From positions 1 to 5,661 of the forward strand of contig RPPD01000168.1 of the NCBI GenBank assembly GCA_003818675.1: a stretch of DNA of 5,661 nucleotides, in the 5' to 3' direction. The stretch is from Spirochaetaceae bacterium (lineage in GTDB: Bacteria; Spirochaetota; Spirochaetia; SZUA-6; RPPD01). Within the stretch, counting starts at the first letter, position 1. Each line of letters opens with the position of its first letter. The notes under the pieces are model-generated. The model did no database searches and was not told where the DNA came from. It was given only the letters and a program-made list of their open reading frames with translations. Made by a program: the position numbers and the translations under genes. Positions 1-5,661 of this stretch are shown in pieces.

Positions 1-626
1 CCCTGTACGCAAAAATTGTTTTCTGGATCACGCTGGCGCTGGTCATCCTGTTTGACCTGATTGTATATCACATGCGCATCAGGGGGAGAAAAAACCTGAA
101 AACGGTGAAAAACGGGGGATTCCTTGTATCAAACCATTCGCTTTATCTTGATCCTGGGATCATCGCCCATGCCATCGCCCCGCGGCGGACTTTTTTCACT
201 GCCATGGCGCCAATGTTTGATATCCCCTTTATCGGACACTATATCCGGATGCTGGGGGCTTTTCCAGTTTCGGAAACAATGCCTTTGCGCAGCCTCGTCC
301 GCGTCGTGCGCAGCATCATGGATCAAAAAAAACTCGTTCACGTATTTCCCGAGGGGGATCTCTCCCATTTGAGCCGCGAGATCGCCCCCTTCAGGGACGG
401 TATTTTTTTTCTCGCCATACTTTTGGACAAACCTATTCTGCCCGTGGTGATAAAAACAATTGGACAAAAAAACCCGCTTAAAATATTTTTCAAATACCGG
501 ATAGAAGTGACAATCCTTCCGCCCATTTATCCCGCCATGTTCAAAAGCGAGGGGAACGATACAGCTGCGGTTCTCCGTGAAATCTCCCGTCATGCCTGGA
601 CCGAGATGACCAGTGTCATGCAATAG
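1..626 (+). CDS. PlsC-like lysophospholipid acyltransferase, 5' end cut by window
   Basis: Probable membrane-bound 1-acyl-glycerol-3-phosphate acyltransferase-type enzyme, which would move an acyl chain onto a lysophospholipid or related acceptor at the inner membrane. The frame is open to the left edge (first full codon at 3), so the ATG at 72 is probably internal. The 23 residues before it form a hydrophobic segment (FWITLALVILFDLIVY) like the N-terminal membrane anchor of this family. Family motifs follow in order: the HX4D catalytic motif (NHSLYLD, about 132-152), a glycine/proline block (LGAFPVSE), FPEG (about 345-356) for acceptor phosphate binding, and a PILPVVI strand typical of motif IV. 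The protein ends with TAG at 624-626. Acyltransferase membership is firm; the exact substrate is not. It could be AGPAT or another LPLAT, such as one modifying lipid A, ornithine lipid or glycolipid. It converges on the minus-strand remnant that ends 9 bases away. Confidence 0.88.
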   Translation, partial: LYAKIVFWITLALVILFDLIVYHMRIRGRKNLKTVKNGGFLVSNHSLYLDPGIIAHAIAPRRTFFTAMAPMFDIPFIGHYIRMLGAFPVSETMPLRSLVRVVRSIMDQKKLVHVFPEGDLSHLSREIAPFRDGIFFLAILLDKPILPVVIKTIGQKNPLKIFFKYRIEVTILPPIYPAMFKSEGNDTAAVLREISRHAWTEMTSVMQ

Positions 627-635
627 GTTTGCCTT

Positions 636-782
636 TCAGGGAGAAACCAGTTCCTTTATTGTCGGGGGCGTTCCAGGCCCGCTGTAAACGACCTTGTAAC
701 GAAGAAACGCGCTGTCGGTTTCCGAAAACCAGTACTCGGCCTGCCAAAAATTGCCGGCTAATCCCATCGGCTTGATGCGCAT
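636..782 (-). pseudogene. orphan C-terminal fragment of an unknown protein
   Basis: Reading the minus strand from the ATG at 782 to TGA at 636-638 gives 48 residues with strongly protein-like composition: aromatic, charged and turn residues are spaced as in a beta-rich domain (GNFWQAEYWFSETDSAFLRY, then PGTPPTIKELV before the stop). The frame is open only to 803, where an in-frame TGA (804-806) closes it, and no ribosome binding site precedes the ATG. The layout 'YWFS..., FLRY, PGTPP, ELV-stop' reminds me of the C-termini of DUF3108-like periplasmic beta-sheet proteins, but this is recall and not a search result. The likely reading is the leftover 3' end of a longer gene whose 5' part was deleted or frameshifted. 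The alternative is a tiny real gene. A longer open frame in another register (616-825, minus) covers the same bases but has a less protein-like composition. Confidence 0.45.
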
Positions 783-857
783 ATCCGTACAACGCAATGG
801 TAATCAGCCATAAGGAGTGACTCATCGCTTATAGAATACCGCACCGGTGAGGGGATT

Positions 858-1781
858 TCAATGCGGGACGGCCGGAGTTCCGGCATGGGCGGCCTTCAAG
901 ACCGCTATATCAAGCTTTTTCATTTTGAGCATTGCCTGCATAACCTTTTGTGCTTTCACAGGATCCGGATCAATCAACAGTTCGTTCAATATCGAGGGAA
1001 CGATCTGCCATGATACTCCGTACCTGTCCCTGAGCCATCCGCATTGCTCAATTTCACCTTCCTCTGAAAACCAGTTCCAGAAATGATCCACTTCGTCCTG
1101 CGTTTCACAGTCTACAATCAGCGAAACAGCGGGAGTGAAACCGAATTTATGATCAAGACCGGAATCCATCGCCATGAATTCCTGTCCATGGAGATTAAAA
1201 ACAGAGTGCTTGATTGTTCCAGTCACATCGTTATCCCCGGCCTCATATCTGTCTATCGCCAGGATTCCGGAATCATTGAAAAGCGAAGTGTAAAACCGAA
1301 TCGCTTCTTCGGCTTTTCCATGCTCTTTTCCGACAAACATCAGGCAGACGGAAATCTTCTGTTTTCGCGGCCCGGCATTCAGCTGCCAGGATACGCCGAA
1401 TTTGTCCATAAGCCATCCAAACCTCTTGCTGAAAGGATAAGTGTCCAGTTCCATCAAGACTGATCCGCCTTCTGACAATTTTTCCCAAAGACCGTTTACT
1501 TCAATGGGAGTCTCGCAGTTAACAAAAAAGGAAACAGCGGGAGTAAATGAGGTATATGGTCCGGCATTTAAGGCAAGGAAGCTCTGGCCTTCAAGCGAGA
1601 ATTCAATTGTCAAAACCGAACCTTCAGGTCTGCCTGAAGCCTCGGCGCTTGCCTCATCATATCTGGTTGTTATTCCGGTTTTTGAGTTATTAAAGATTGA
1701 AGTATACAGGTTTACCGCCTCTTCGGCCTGGTCTATAAACCACAAACAAGGCATAATTTTTTGTGCGGATTTGTTTGACAT
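858..1781 (-). CDS. tandem PhnB-like VOC-superfamily protein (3-demethylubiquinone methyltransferase-like fold)
   Basis: A 307-residue cytoplasmic protein made of two copies of the PhnB-like / '3-dmu-9_3-mt' domain of the vicinal oxygen chelate (glyoxalase/bleomycin resistance) fold. Copy one spans about residues 7-135 and copy two about 143-262. Matching blocks show the duplication: AEEAVNLYTSIF and AEEAIRFYTSLF; FTPAVSFFVNCET (79-91) and FTPAVSLIVDCET (215-227); FGWLMDKFGVSWQL (121-134) and CGWLRDRYGVSWQI (247-260). A tail with DPDPVKAQKVMQAMLKMKKLDI is usual for the single-domain family. The start at 1781 is supported by GGAGGG at 1790-1795, eight bases upstream. Despite the family name, no methyltransferase motif is visible and the true reaction is unknown; these proteins are often annotated only as VOC family. 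It lies 27 bases downstream of the YCII-domain gene on the same strand, so the two are probably cotranscribed. Confidence 0.9.
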   Translation of the reverse strand: MSNKSAQKIMPCLWFIDQAEEAVNLYTSIFNNSKTGITTRYDEASAEASGRPEGSVLTIEFSLEGQSFLALNAGPYTSFTPAVSFFVNCETPIEVNGLWEKLSEGGSVLMELDTYPFSKRFGWLMDKFGVSWQLNAGPRKQKISVCLMFVGKEHGKAEEAIRFYTSLFNDSGILAIDRYEAGDNDVTGTIKHSVFNLHGQEFMAMDSGLDHKFGFTPAVSLIVDCETQDEVDHFWNWFSEEGEIEQCGWLRDRYGVSWQIVPSILNELLIDPDPVKAQKVMQAMLKMKKLDIAVLKAAHAGTPAVPH

Positions 1782-1789
1782 AATGTTTT

Positions 1790-1795
1790 CCCTCC
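1790..1795 (-). promoter_or_regulatory. ribosome binding site of the VOC gene
   Basis: Reads GGAGGG on the minus strand, eight bases before the ATG at 1781 and inside the 27-base gap after the YCII gene. It fixes the VOC start and shows that the second gene has its own strong initiation site. Confidence 0.8.
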
Positions 1796-1808
1796 AATCG
1801 TTTTTGAA

Positions 1809-2237
1809 TCAAACCTTTTTCTCTGCGAGCCCGTTACGAAGGCGATTCTCCTGTGCCTGAAGCTCGGGGGTAAATGCATCGCCGAAGTCAGCAGGTTCGA
1901 CAAACGGCCGGATTTCCATTTCCGAGTCCCCTTTCATGGGGTTCGGTGCGCGTTTGACCCATTCGATCGCCTCATCCAGGGATTTTACCTCCCATACCCA
2001 GTAGCCCGCGACAAGCTCGCCCGTGTTCGCTAATGGTCCTTTCCGCACCGTCCTCTCATTGCCCGAAAACCTGACGCGGACCCCGGCGCTGCTCGGTTTC
2101 AGGCCGTCCCCATCAAGGATGATTCCGGCCCGGACCAGCTCCTCGTTGAATTTTCCCATAGCTGACAGCAGTTGTTCATCCGGCATGATTCCTGATTCAG
2201 AATCCGCGGTTGCTTTTACAAATACCATGACTTTCAT
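1809..2237 (-). CDS. YCII / DGPF-domain protein
   Basis: A 142-residue protein of the YCII-related family, a small ferredoxin-like alpha/beta fold that is often dimeric; most members have no known reaction. Visible family marks are the first strand MKVMVFVKA, the long helix DEQLLSAMGKFNEELVRAG (about 20-38), a degenerate DGPF motif (GPLANTGELVAGYWVWEV, about 67-84), the helix SLDEAIEWVKRAPNP (86-100) and the C-terminal EPADFGDAFTPELQAQENRLR block typical of the longer DGPF subgroup. I chose the ATG at 2237 over one at 2348. It has TGGAGG at 2242-2247 four bases upstream and begins exactly at the family's first strand, whereas the 37-residue extension is not family-like. It is the first gene of a probable two-gene operon with the VOC gene. 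In other genomes such pairs commonly sit beside an ECF sigma factor, but none is visible here. Confidence 0.88.
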   Translation of the reverse strand: MKVMVFVKATADSESGIMPDEQLLSAMGKFNEELVRAGIILDGDGLKPSSAGVRVRFSGNERTVRKGPLANTGELVAGYWVWEVKSLDEAIEWVKRAPNPMKGDSEMEIRPFVEPADFGDAFTPELQAQENRLRNGLAEKKV

Positions 2238-2366
2238 AATGCCTCCACAATTTATATATATAAAATCATATAAATAAAATATACTATATTTCCTGTTCAC
2301 TGGCGAAGGAAATCCTGTGTTATTGTGCGATGAATCCGGAAATGCCATATTCCTGTCAATGAAGTT
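2238..2366. promoter_or_regulatory. AT-rich divergent spacer, probable promoter region
   Basis: This 129-base stretch separates the leftward YCII/VOC unit from the rightward SUMF1 relic, so it must hold the leftward promoter. It includes the YCII ribosome binding site (2242-2247) and a perfect 14-base palindrome TTTATATATATAAA (2251-2264) next to a run of A/T from about 2250 to 2291. I could not fix a convincing -35/-10 pair in either direction. The minus strand offers several TATAAT-like hexamers in the AT run (for example TATGAT and TATATT) without a good partner, and TTGACA at 2354-2359 without a good -10 at 17 or 18 bases. Confidence 0.35.
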
Positions 2367-3065
2367 ATGGATTTACTAAAAAGAACAGCCAAATTCGAGA
2401 CAGTCATCTTGAACAAACGCGGGGAGATTGTTGAAAAAAATCCCCTGGAAACAATTGAACAAGTGCAGATGCTTCCGGGCAATGTTGAACTGCCCCTGAT
2501 AAATATTCCAGCCGGTGTCTTTGACATGGGTTCCCTTCCTCATAAAGGTGAGCCTGAAGAATTTCCCCGTCACAATGTCCTGGTGAAATCTTTTTACATG
2601 TCCAAATACCCGGTGACACAGGGACAATCATCCGGCAAACAGAATTTCATGGAATGCCGCAAAGGATTTTTGCAGGGCATTGGCGGAATACACAGGCAGG
2701 CCATTTCGACTGCCAGCCGAATCGGAATGGGAATATGCGTGCAGGGCGTCTACAGGGGCGGGCCGACCGACAAGGACCAGTTTCCTCCAAACAGATACGG
2801 CCTTCACGACATGCACGGGAATGTCTGGGAATGGTGCGAGGATACCTGGCATGACAACTATGAGGGAGCGCCGCTCGATAATAAAACCTGGACTGGCGGA
2901 GATTCCTCCTGGCATGTGATGCGCGGGGGCTCTTGGCATGATCCTCCAGGACTGTGCAGGAGCGCAATGCGCCTAAGGGCGCATGCGGAAGAAGGCGAGG
3001 GTTATTTCGGATTCAGGGTGGCGGTTATATTTGGTGGTCTTGAGCAAGGGACTTCAGTATGCTAA
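2367..3065 (+). pseudogene. SUMF1/FGE-family protein, broken by two frame-changing deletions
   Basis: Belongs to the formylglycine-generating-enzyme-like (SUMF1, C-type-lectin-like fold) family. The continuous frame gives 232 residues. Residues 1-85 fit the family ([32 protein letters not shown]), as do about 130-220 ([47 protein letters not shown]). Residues about 86-129 do not. The missing core block lies in the next frame over 2620-2750: [20 protein letters not shown], then [20 protein letters not shown]. Going from frame to frame and back also skips the usual 'W..VMG.NPS.F' segment and the stretch between the EWEYACRA block and the FPPN block. This implies two deletions, neither a multiple of three, that cancel. 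The first catalytic cysteine of true FGE is an aspartate here, so even the ancestor was probably not a sulfatase activator. No good ribosome binding site precedes the ATG at 2367. Probably non-functional. Confidence 0.75.
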
Positions 3066-3068
3066 AAT
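3040..3068 (+). promoter_or_regulatory. predicted sigma-70 promoter for serC
   Basis: TTGAGC (3040-3045, 4/6 match to the -35 consensus) and TAAAAT (3063-3068, 5/6 match to the -10) are separated by exactly 17 bases. The -10 contains the TAA stop of the upstream broken gene. Transcription would begin near 3075, leaving about 50 bases of leader before serC. This would make serC independent of the decayed gene. Prediction from sequence only. Confidence 0.5.
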
Positions 3069-3080
3069 AAAAAATCGCTG

Positions 3081-3101
3081 TTCAAATCAGTATTCAAATC
3101 A
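3081..3101 (+). repeat. short direct repeat TTCAAATCA in the serC leader
   Basis: TTCAAATCA occurs at 3081-3089 and again at 3093-3101, with a 12-base period, just after the predicted transcription start of serC. The period is about one helical turn, so a protein site is possible. A chance or slippage duplication is equally plausible. Confidence 0.4.
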
Positions 3102-3125
3102 TGGGGGAGGCAGAAAAAGACCAGT

Positions 3126-4247
3126 ATGAAACCAACAGCAAAACCAAAGATCAGCAATTTCTCGTCAGGACCCTGCGCCAAGCGGCCGGGATACAAGCTT
3201 GAAAATTTGTCAAAAGCCCTGCTTGGACGCTCGCACAGGAGTTCGCCTGGAAAGGCGCGTCTCGCGAAGTCAATCGAGGAAACCAGGCGCATTCTCGGAA
3301 TCCCCTCGGACTACCTGGTCGGTATTGTGCCGGCATCGGACACCGGGGCCATGGAAATGTCGCTCTGGTCCATGCTTGGTCCCAAACCCGTGGATGTTTT
3401 TTACTGGGAATCCTTTGGCAAGGAATGGGCGGACGATATTGAAAAGCAGCTGAAGCTCCCGAACACCCGCGTGTTCAAGGCTGATTATGGAAAATTGCCG
3501 GACTTGAAACAGGCGGACTTTTCCCATGACGTCGTATTTGTCTGGAACGGCACAACATCCGGAGTCAAGATTCCGAACGGTGACTGGATCCCGGACAACC
3601 GCGATGGTCTTGCCATCTGCGATGCAACCTCCGCTGTGTATGCCATGACGGTTCCCTGGAAAAAACTCGATGTCATCACCTTCTCATGGCAGAAAGTGCT
3701 GGGCGGCGAGGCCGCGCACGGCATTCTCGTACTTTCGCCCAGGGCGGTGAAGCGGCTTGAATCCTACACTCCGCCGTGGCCTCTTCCCAAGATTTTCCGC
3801 ATGGCAAAGAAGGGTGAGATCATGAAGGAGATCTTCGAGGGTTCGACAATCAACACACCGTCGATGCTCTGCAACGAGGATTACCTCGACGCGCTCGCCT
3901 GGGCAGATTCAATTGGCGGGCTTGACGGCCTGATGAAGCGGTCCAATGCAAACCTGGCCGCTTTTGAGAAATTTGTAGATTCACACAGCTGGATCCATTT
4001 CCTTGCGTCAGACAAGGTGATCCGGTCCAATACGAGCGTCTGCTTTTCTATTGATCTCACCGAGGAGCAGGTGAAGGCTTTTGTCAAACTCCTGGACAAG
4101 GAAGATGTCGCGCACGATTGCGGCGCCTACAAAAACGCCCCTCCGGGACTGCGCTTCTGGTGCGGCGCGACGGTGGAGACATCAGATATAGAATTGCTTC
4201 TTCCCTGGCTGGAATGGGCGTATGAAGAGGTTAAAAAAAGTCAGTAG
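3126..4247 (+). CDS. serC: phosphoserine aminotransferase, Methanosarcina/alphaproteobacterial type
   Basis: Class V PLP-dependent aminotransferase that converts 3-phosphohydroxypyruvate and glutamate to phosphoserine and 2-oxoglutarate, the second step of serine synthesis in the cytoplasm; it may also act in pyridoxine synthesis. The 373 residues match the full length of this subtype. Diagnostic blocks are the N-terminus [34 protein letters not shown] (33-51), [20 protein letters not shown] (66-85), [17 protein letters not shown] (140-156), CDATSA (165-170, with the Asp that pairs with the PLP nitrogen) and [16 protein letters not shown] (184-199), where Lys190 should form the Schiff base. 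[21 protein letters not shown] follows. The ATG at 3126 is the only reasonable start: no ATG, GTG or TTG lies upstream in frame before the stop at 3063. The purine-rich GGGGGAGG (3103-3110) is 15 bases away, which is longer than usual. No serA or serB lies nearby. The gene looks intact and is followed by its own terminator. Confidence 0.96.
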   Translation: MKPTAKPKISNFSSGPCAKRPGYKLENLSKALLGRSHRSSPGKARLAKSIEETRRILGIPSDYLVGIVPASDTGAMEMSLWSMLGPKPVDVFYWESFGKEWADDIEKQLKLPNTRVFKADYGKLPDLKQADFSHDVVFVWNGTTSGVKIPNGDWIPDNRDGLAICDATSAVYAMTVPWKKLDVITFSWQKVLGGEAAHGILVLSPRAVKRLESYTPPWPLPKIFRMAKKGEIMKEIFEGSTINTPSMLCNEDYLDALAWADSIGGLDGLMKRSNANLAAFEKFVDSHSWIHFLASDKVIRSNTSVCFSIDLTEEQVKAFVKLLDKEDVAHDCGAYKNAPPGLRFWCGATVETSDIELLLPWLEWAYEEVKKSQ

Positions 4248-4275
4248 TTAGTGACAGTTATCTGAGAGATTACAG

Positions 4276-4306
4276 GCTCCCGGTATCAAAAACCGGGAGC
4301 TTTTTT
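4276..4306 (+). terminator. Rho-independent terminator of serC
   Basis: A perfect 9-bp stem, GCTCCCGGT (4276-4284) paired with ACCGGGAGC (4292-4300), with a 7-base loop, is followed immediately by six T residues (4301-4306). It sits 28 bases after the serC stop, in the convergent gap with the ABC permease genes. On the minus strand the same hairpin is not followed by a T tract, so it should act mainly on serC. Confidence 0.93.
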
Positions 4307-4330
4307 ATTGCAGGATTGTGACAAACCGGT

Positions 4331-5158
4331 TTAATATCCTGTTTCCCTGTCCAGGTACCCATGTTTATAGGCTGTCTTCAGGCAAAGTTTGAAAACCAGT
4401 ACAGATATGACACAGACTGCAGTTGTGGAAAGCAGGAGAAACAGTATCAGTGTTTGTGTACTCATATTGCTGAATGTAACAAACCCATGAGGCAGACCGC
4501 TCTGCAAAGACCGCCTCACCAGTTCCATCCAGTAGGTAATGGGGATGGCGTAACCGATTGGTCTTAGTATTTCAGGGAGAACTTCCAGGGGGATGATGAT
4601 TCCTGAAAAGAGAAAGAGCATACCCGCCACAGCTTCAGTTGATGATCCTGCGTGTCTGGCAACAAGCAGGTTGATACCGGCCATCACAAAACCGAGCATG
4701 ATCAGGATTATGGTGCCAAGGACAAGACTCAAGGCCAAAAGTCCCGGATCGATGCAGTATTCCATATGAAAAACAAGATTGCCAAAAAGCAAAACCATTA
4801 TTACAGAAATAGTTGATGTAAAAAACCCCACCATGCCCCTGCCAGCGAGAAAGGGCAGAAGATCAACAGGCGCCATGGTGATTACCTTCAGGGTTTTATA
4901 TTTTTCACGGTCAAGCAGGATTGTAAAGGCGACGCCGAACATGATGTTACCCACATAGAGGTAAAAAGCATTGCCGATATATATGGAGACAAACATGGGA
5001 GAAGCTGTACTGGCTTGTGTGCTTGCCAGGTACATGAATGTGATGACCAGGGCGCTGGATACAGGTTTTATCAAATAATAGCCTATGTAAATGAGGGGAT
5101 TCGTCCAGTTTGTCTCTATCTTTACGCCCAGCCAGAAACCTGTGAGAAATGATTTCAT
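4331..5158 (-). CDS. ABC-2 type transporter permease
   Basis: A 275-residue integral membrane protein, the membrane subunit of an ABC-2 family exporter. About six hydrophobic spans are visible, near residues 22-45, 55-81, 105-130, 138-166, 178-197 and 236-260. Family marks are the cytoplasmic loop LLDREKYKTLKVITMAPV (81-98), which corresponds to the 'E+..GTL..L...P' coupling region, and the SGIIIPLEVLPEILRPIGYA block (185-204) followed by P-T-W-E-R before the last span. The start at 5158 overlaps the stop of the upstream permease by one base (TAATG). AAGGGG at 5165-5170 lies six bases before it, so translation is probably coupled. The substrate cannot be told: drugs, polysaccharides, lipids and antibiotic export are all known for this family. 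No nucleotide-binding subunit is in view; it probably lies upstream, beyond the right edge. Confidence 0.9.
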   Translation of the reverse strand: MKSFLTGFWLGVKIETNWTNPLIYIGYYLIKPVSSALVITFMYLASTQASTASPMFVSIYIGNAFYLYVGNIMFGVAFTILLDREKYKTLKVITMAPVDLLPFLAGRGMVGFFTSTISVIMVLLFGNLVFHMEYCIDPGLLALSLVLGTIILIMLGFVMAGINLLVARHAGSSTEAVAGMLFLFSGIIIPLEVLPEILRPIGYAIPITYWMELVRRSLQSGLPHGFVTFSNMSTQTLILFLLLSTTAVCVISVLVFKLCLKTAYKHGYLDRETGY

Positions 5159-5661
5159 TACTCACCCCTTTCCGTGATCGTACCGTCGCGGAAAGCCTTG
5201 CGTTCGATTGCGGAAAGTGCCAGCCGTGCAGTGGGGAGATAGAGTACGCAGAGGCCCGCGAGGATTGCCACTTCCAGCCAGATATCCAGGAAGCCAAGGC
5301 TCTTTCCGGTTTTAAAGATGCATTGCCGCATTGCGTCAATACCCAGGCTCAAGGGTATCAGAGTCCCTGTAAGTGCAACCCAGAAGTTCATGAGCTTGAG
5401 CGGAAAGAAAAAACCTGAAATCAGATATATGGGCTCTTGCAGAAATTCATGTATATATTGGGCTTTTCTCCCCATCAAAAGAAATAACGAGCCTGAGATT
5501 ATACCCATCCCATAGAGAGCGACCATGGTGAGAATGAACACGAGAATGAGGATGCCGAGTTGATCTATTACAAAACTGATCTGGAAGAGAAGGCTCCCGA
5601 TTACTATGGTTATCGCGGCACGCAGAAATGTGTTGAAGAGTCCGCCAACAGCCATACCGAG
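5158..5661 (-). CDS. ABC-2 type transporter permease, 5' end cut by window
   Basis: The 167 visible residues are the C-terminal part of a second ABC-2 permease. The frame stays open to the right edge (Leu-Gly precede the Met at 5655), so that Met need not be the start, and about one third of a usual 250-270-residue protein is missing. Hydrophobic spans lie near visible residues 12-30, 34-60, 75-90, 96-108 and 127-145. The block EPIYLISGFFFPLKLMNFWV followed by LIPLSLGIDAMRQ matches the ABC-2 signature 'SG..FP......P......R' and aligns with SGIIIPLEVLP...IPITYWMELVRR of the downstream permease, so the two are diverged paralogues. They most likely form a heterodimeric membrane channel. The stop at 5158-5160 overlaps the start of the next gene. 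Confidence 0.85.
   Translation of the reverse strand, partial: LGMAVGGLFNTFLRAAITIVIGSLLFQISFVIDQLGILILVFILTMVALYGMGIISGSLFLLMGRKAQYIHEFLQEPIYLISGFFFPLKLMNFWVALTGTLIPLSLGIDAMRQCIFKTGKSLGFLDIWLEVAILAGLCVLYLPTARLALSAIERKAFRDGTITERGE

Noticed and set aside
129..623. 164-residue minus-strand open frame
   Set aside because: It is antisense to the acyltransferase, whose plus-strand frame carries all the catalytic motifs; the antisense product shows no family features.
616..825. 69-residue minus-strand open frame across the spacer
   Set aside because: It runs into the acyltransferase coding region, has no ribosome binding site, and its translation is less protein-like than the shorter overlapping frame at 636-782.
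871..884. GCCGG-AGTT-CCGGC hairpin near the end of the VOC gene as a possible terminator
   Set aside because: The stem is only 5 bp, lies inside the coding sequence and is not followed by a T tract on either strand.
2680..2919. 79-residue plus-strand frame as a separate small gene
   Set aside because: Its first part is the displaced core of the SUMF1 domain and the rest is out-of-frame sequence; it is part of the broken gene.
2367..3065. SUMF1 protein as the variable target of a diversity-generating retroelement
   Set aside because: FGE-like folds can be such targets, but no reverse transcriptase, template repeat or adenine-biased variable repeat is visible; deletion and frame change explain the odd middle better.
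3101..3205. small leader open frame starting at the ATG in CATGGGGGAGG before serC
   Set aside because: It overlaps serC out of frame, its own start lacks a ribosome binding site, and its translation has no attenuator-like run of serine or other regulatory codons.
4323..4332. AAACCGGTTT palindrome at the end of the ABC permease gene
   Set aside because: It is only 10 bases, overlaps the stop codon and has no T tract, so it is more likely chance than a terminator or operator.
5149..5418. 89-residue plus-strand frame
   Set aside because: It is antisense to the upstream ABC permease, which has clear membrane spans and the ABC-2 signature.

Overview
The window looks like ordinary bacterial chromosome with roughly balanced base composition, clear GGAGG-type ribosome binding sites and a Rho-independent terminator. 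The phosphoserine aminotransferase is of the type shared by Alphaproteobacteria, some other bacteria and Methanosarcina. With the membrane acyltransferase and the paired ABC-2 permeases, this suggests a Gram-negative bacterium, perhaps a proteobacterium in the broad sense or a member of Desulfobacterota. I cannot place it more precisely, and no ribosomal or tRNA marker is present.

Layout from left to right. (1) 1-626, plus: the C-terminal part of a PlsC-like lysophospholipid acyltransferase whose start lies beyond the left edge. (2) 627-857: a short spacer holding a previously unlisted minus-strand remnant (636-782) that reads like the C-terminal tail of a larger protein with no body. (3) 858-2237, minus: a two-gene unit, a YCII/DGPF-domain protein followed 27 bases later by a tandem-domain PhnB-like (VOC superfamily) protein. 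(4) 2238-2366: an AT-rich divergent spacer. (5) 2367-3065, plus: a SUMF1/FGE-family gene that looks like one open frame but is broken. Its middle conserved block is in another frame, and two pieces of the fold are missing. (6) 3126-4247, plus: an intact serC with a plausible sigma-70 promoter overlapping the end of the broken gene and a strong terminator just downstream. (7) 4331-5661, minus: two overlapping ABC-2 permease genes, the upstream one cut by the right edge. The matching ATPase is probably outside the window.

The genes do not form one pathway. Phospholipid acylation, serine synthesis and an ABC exporter are separate housekeeping or transport functions. The YCII/VOC pair resembles a common accessory cassette often found near ECF sigma factors. 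The two decayed genes suggest a region undergoing deletion. I found no phage, CRISPR, insertion sequence, RNA gene or convincing new defence or biosynthetic system. The most interesting observations are the hidden reading-frame damage in the SUMF1 gene and the orphan C-terminal remnant.
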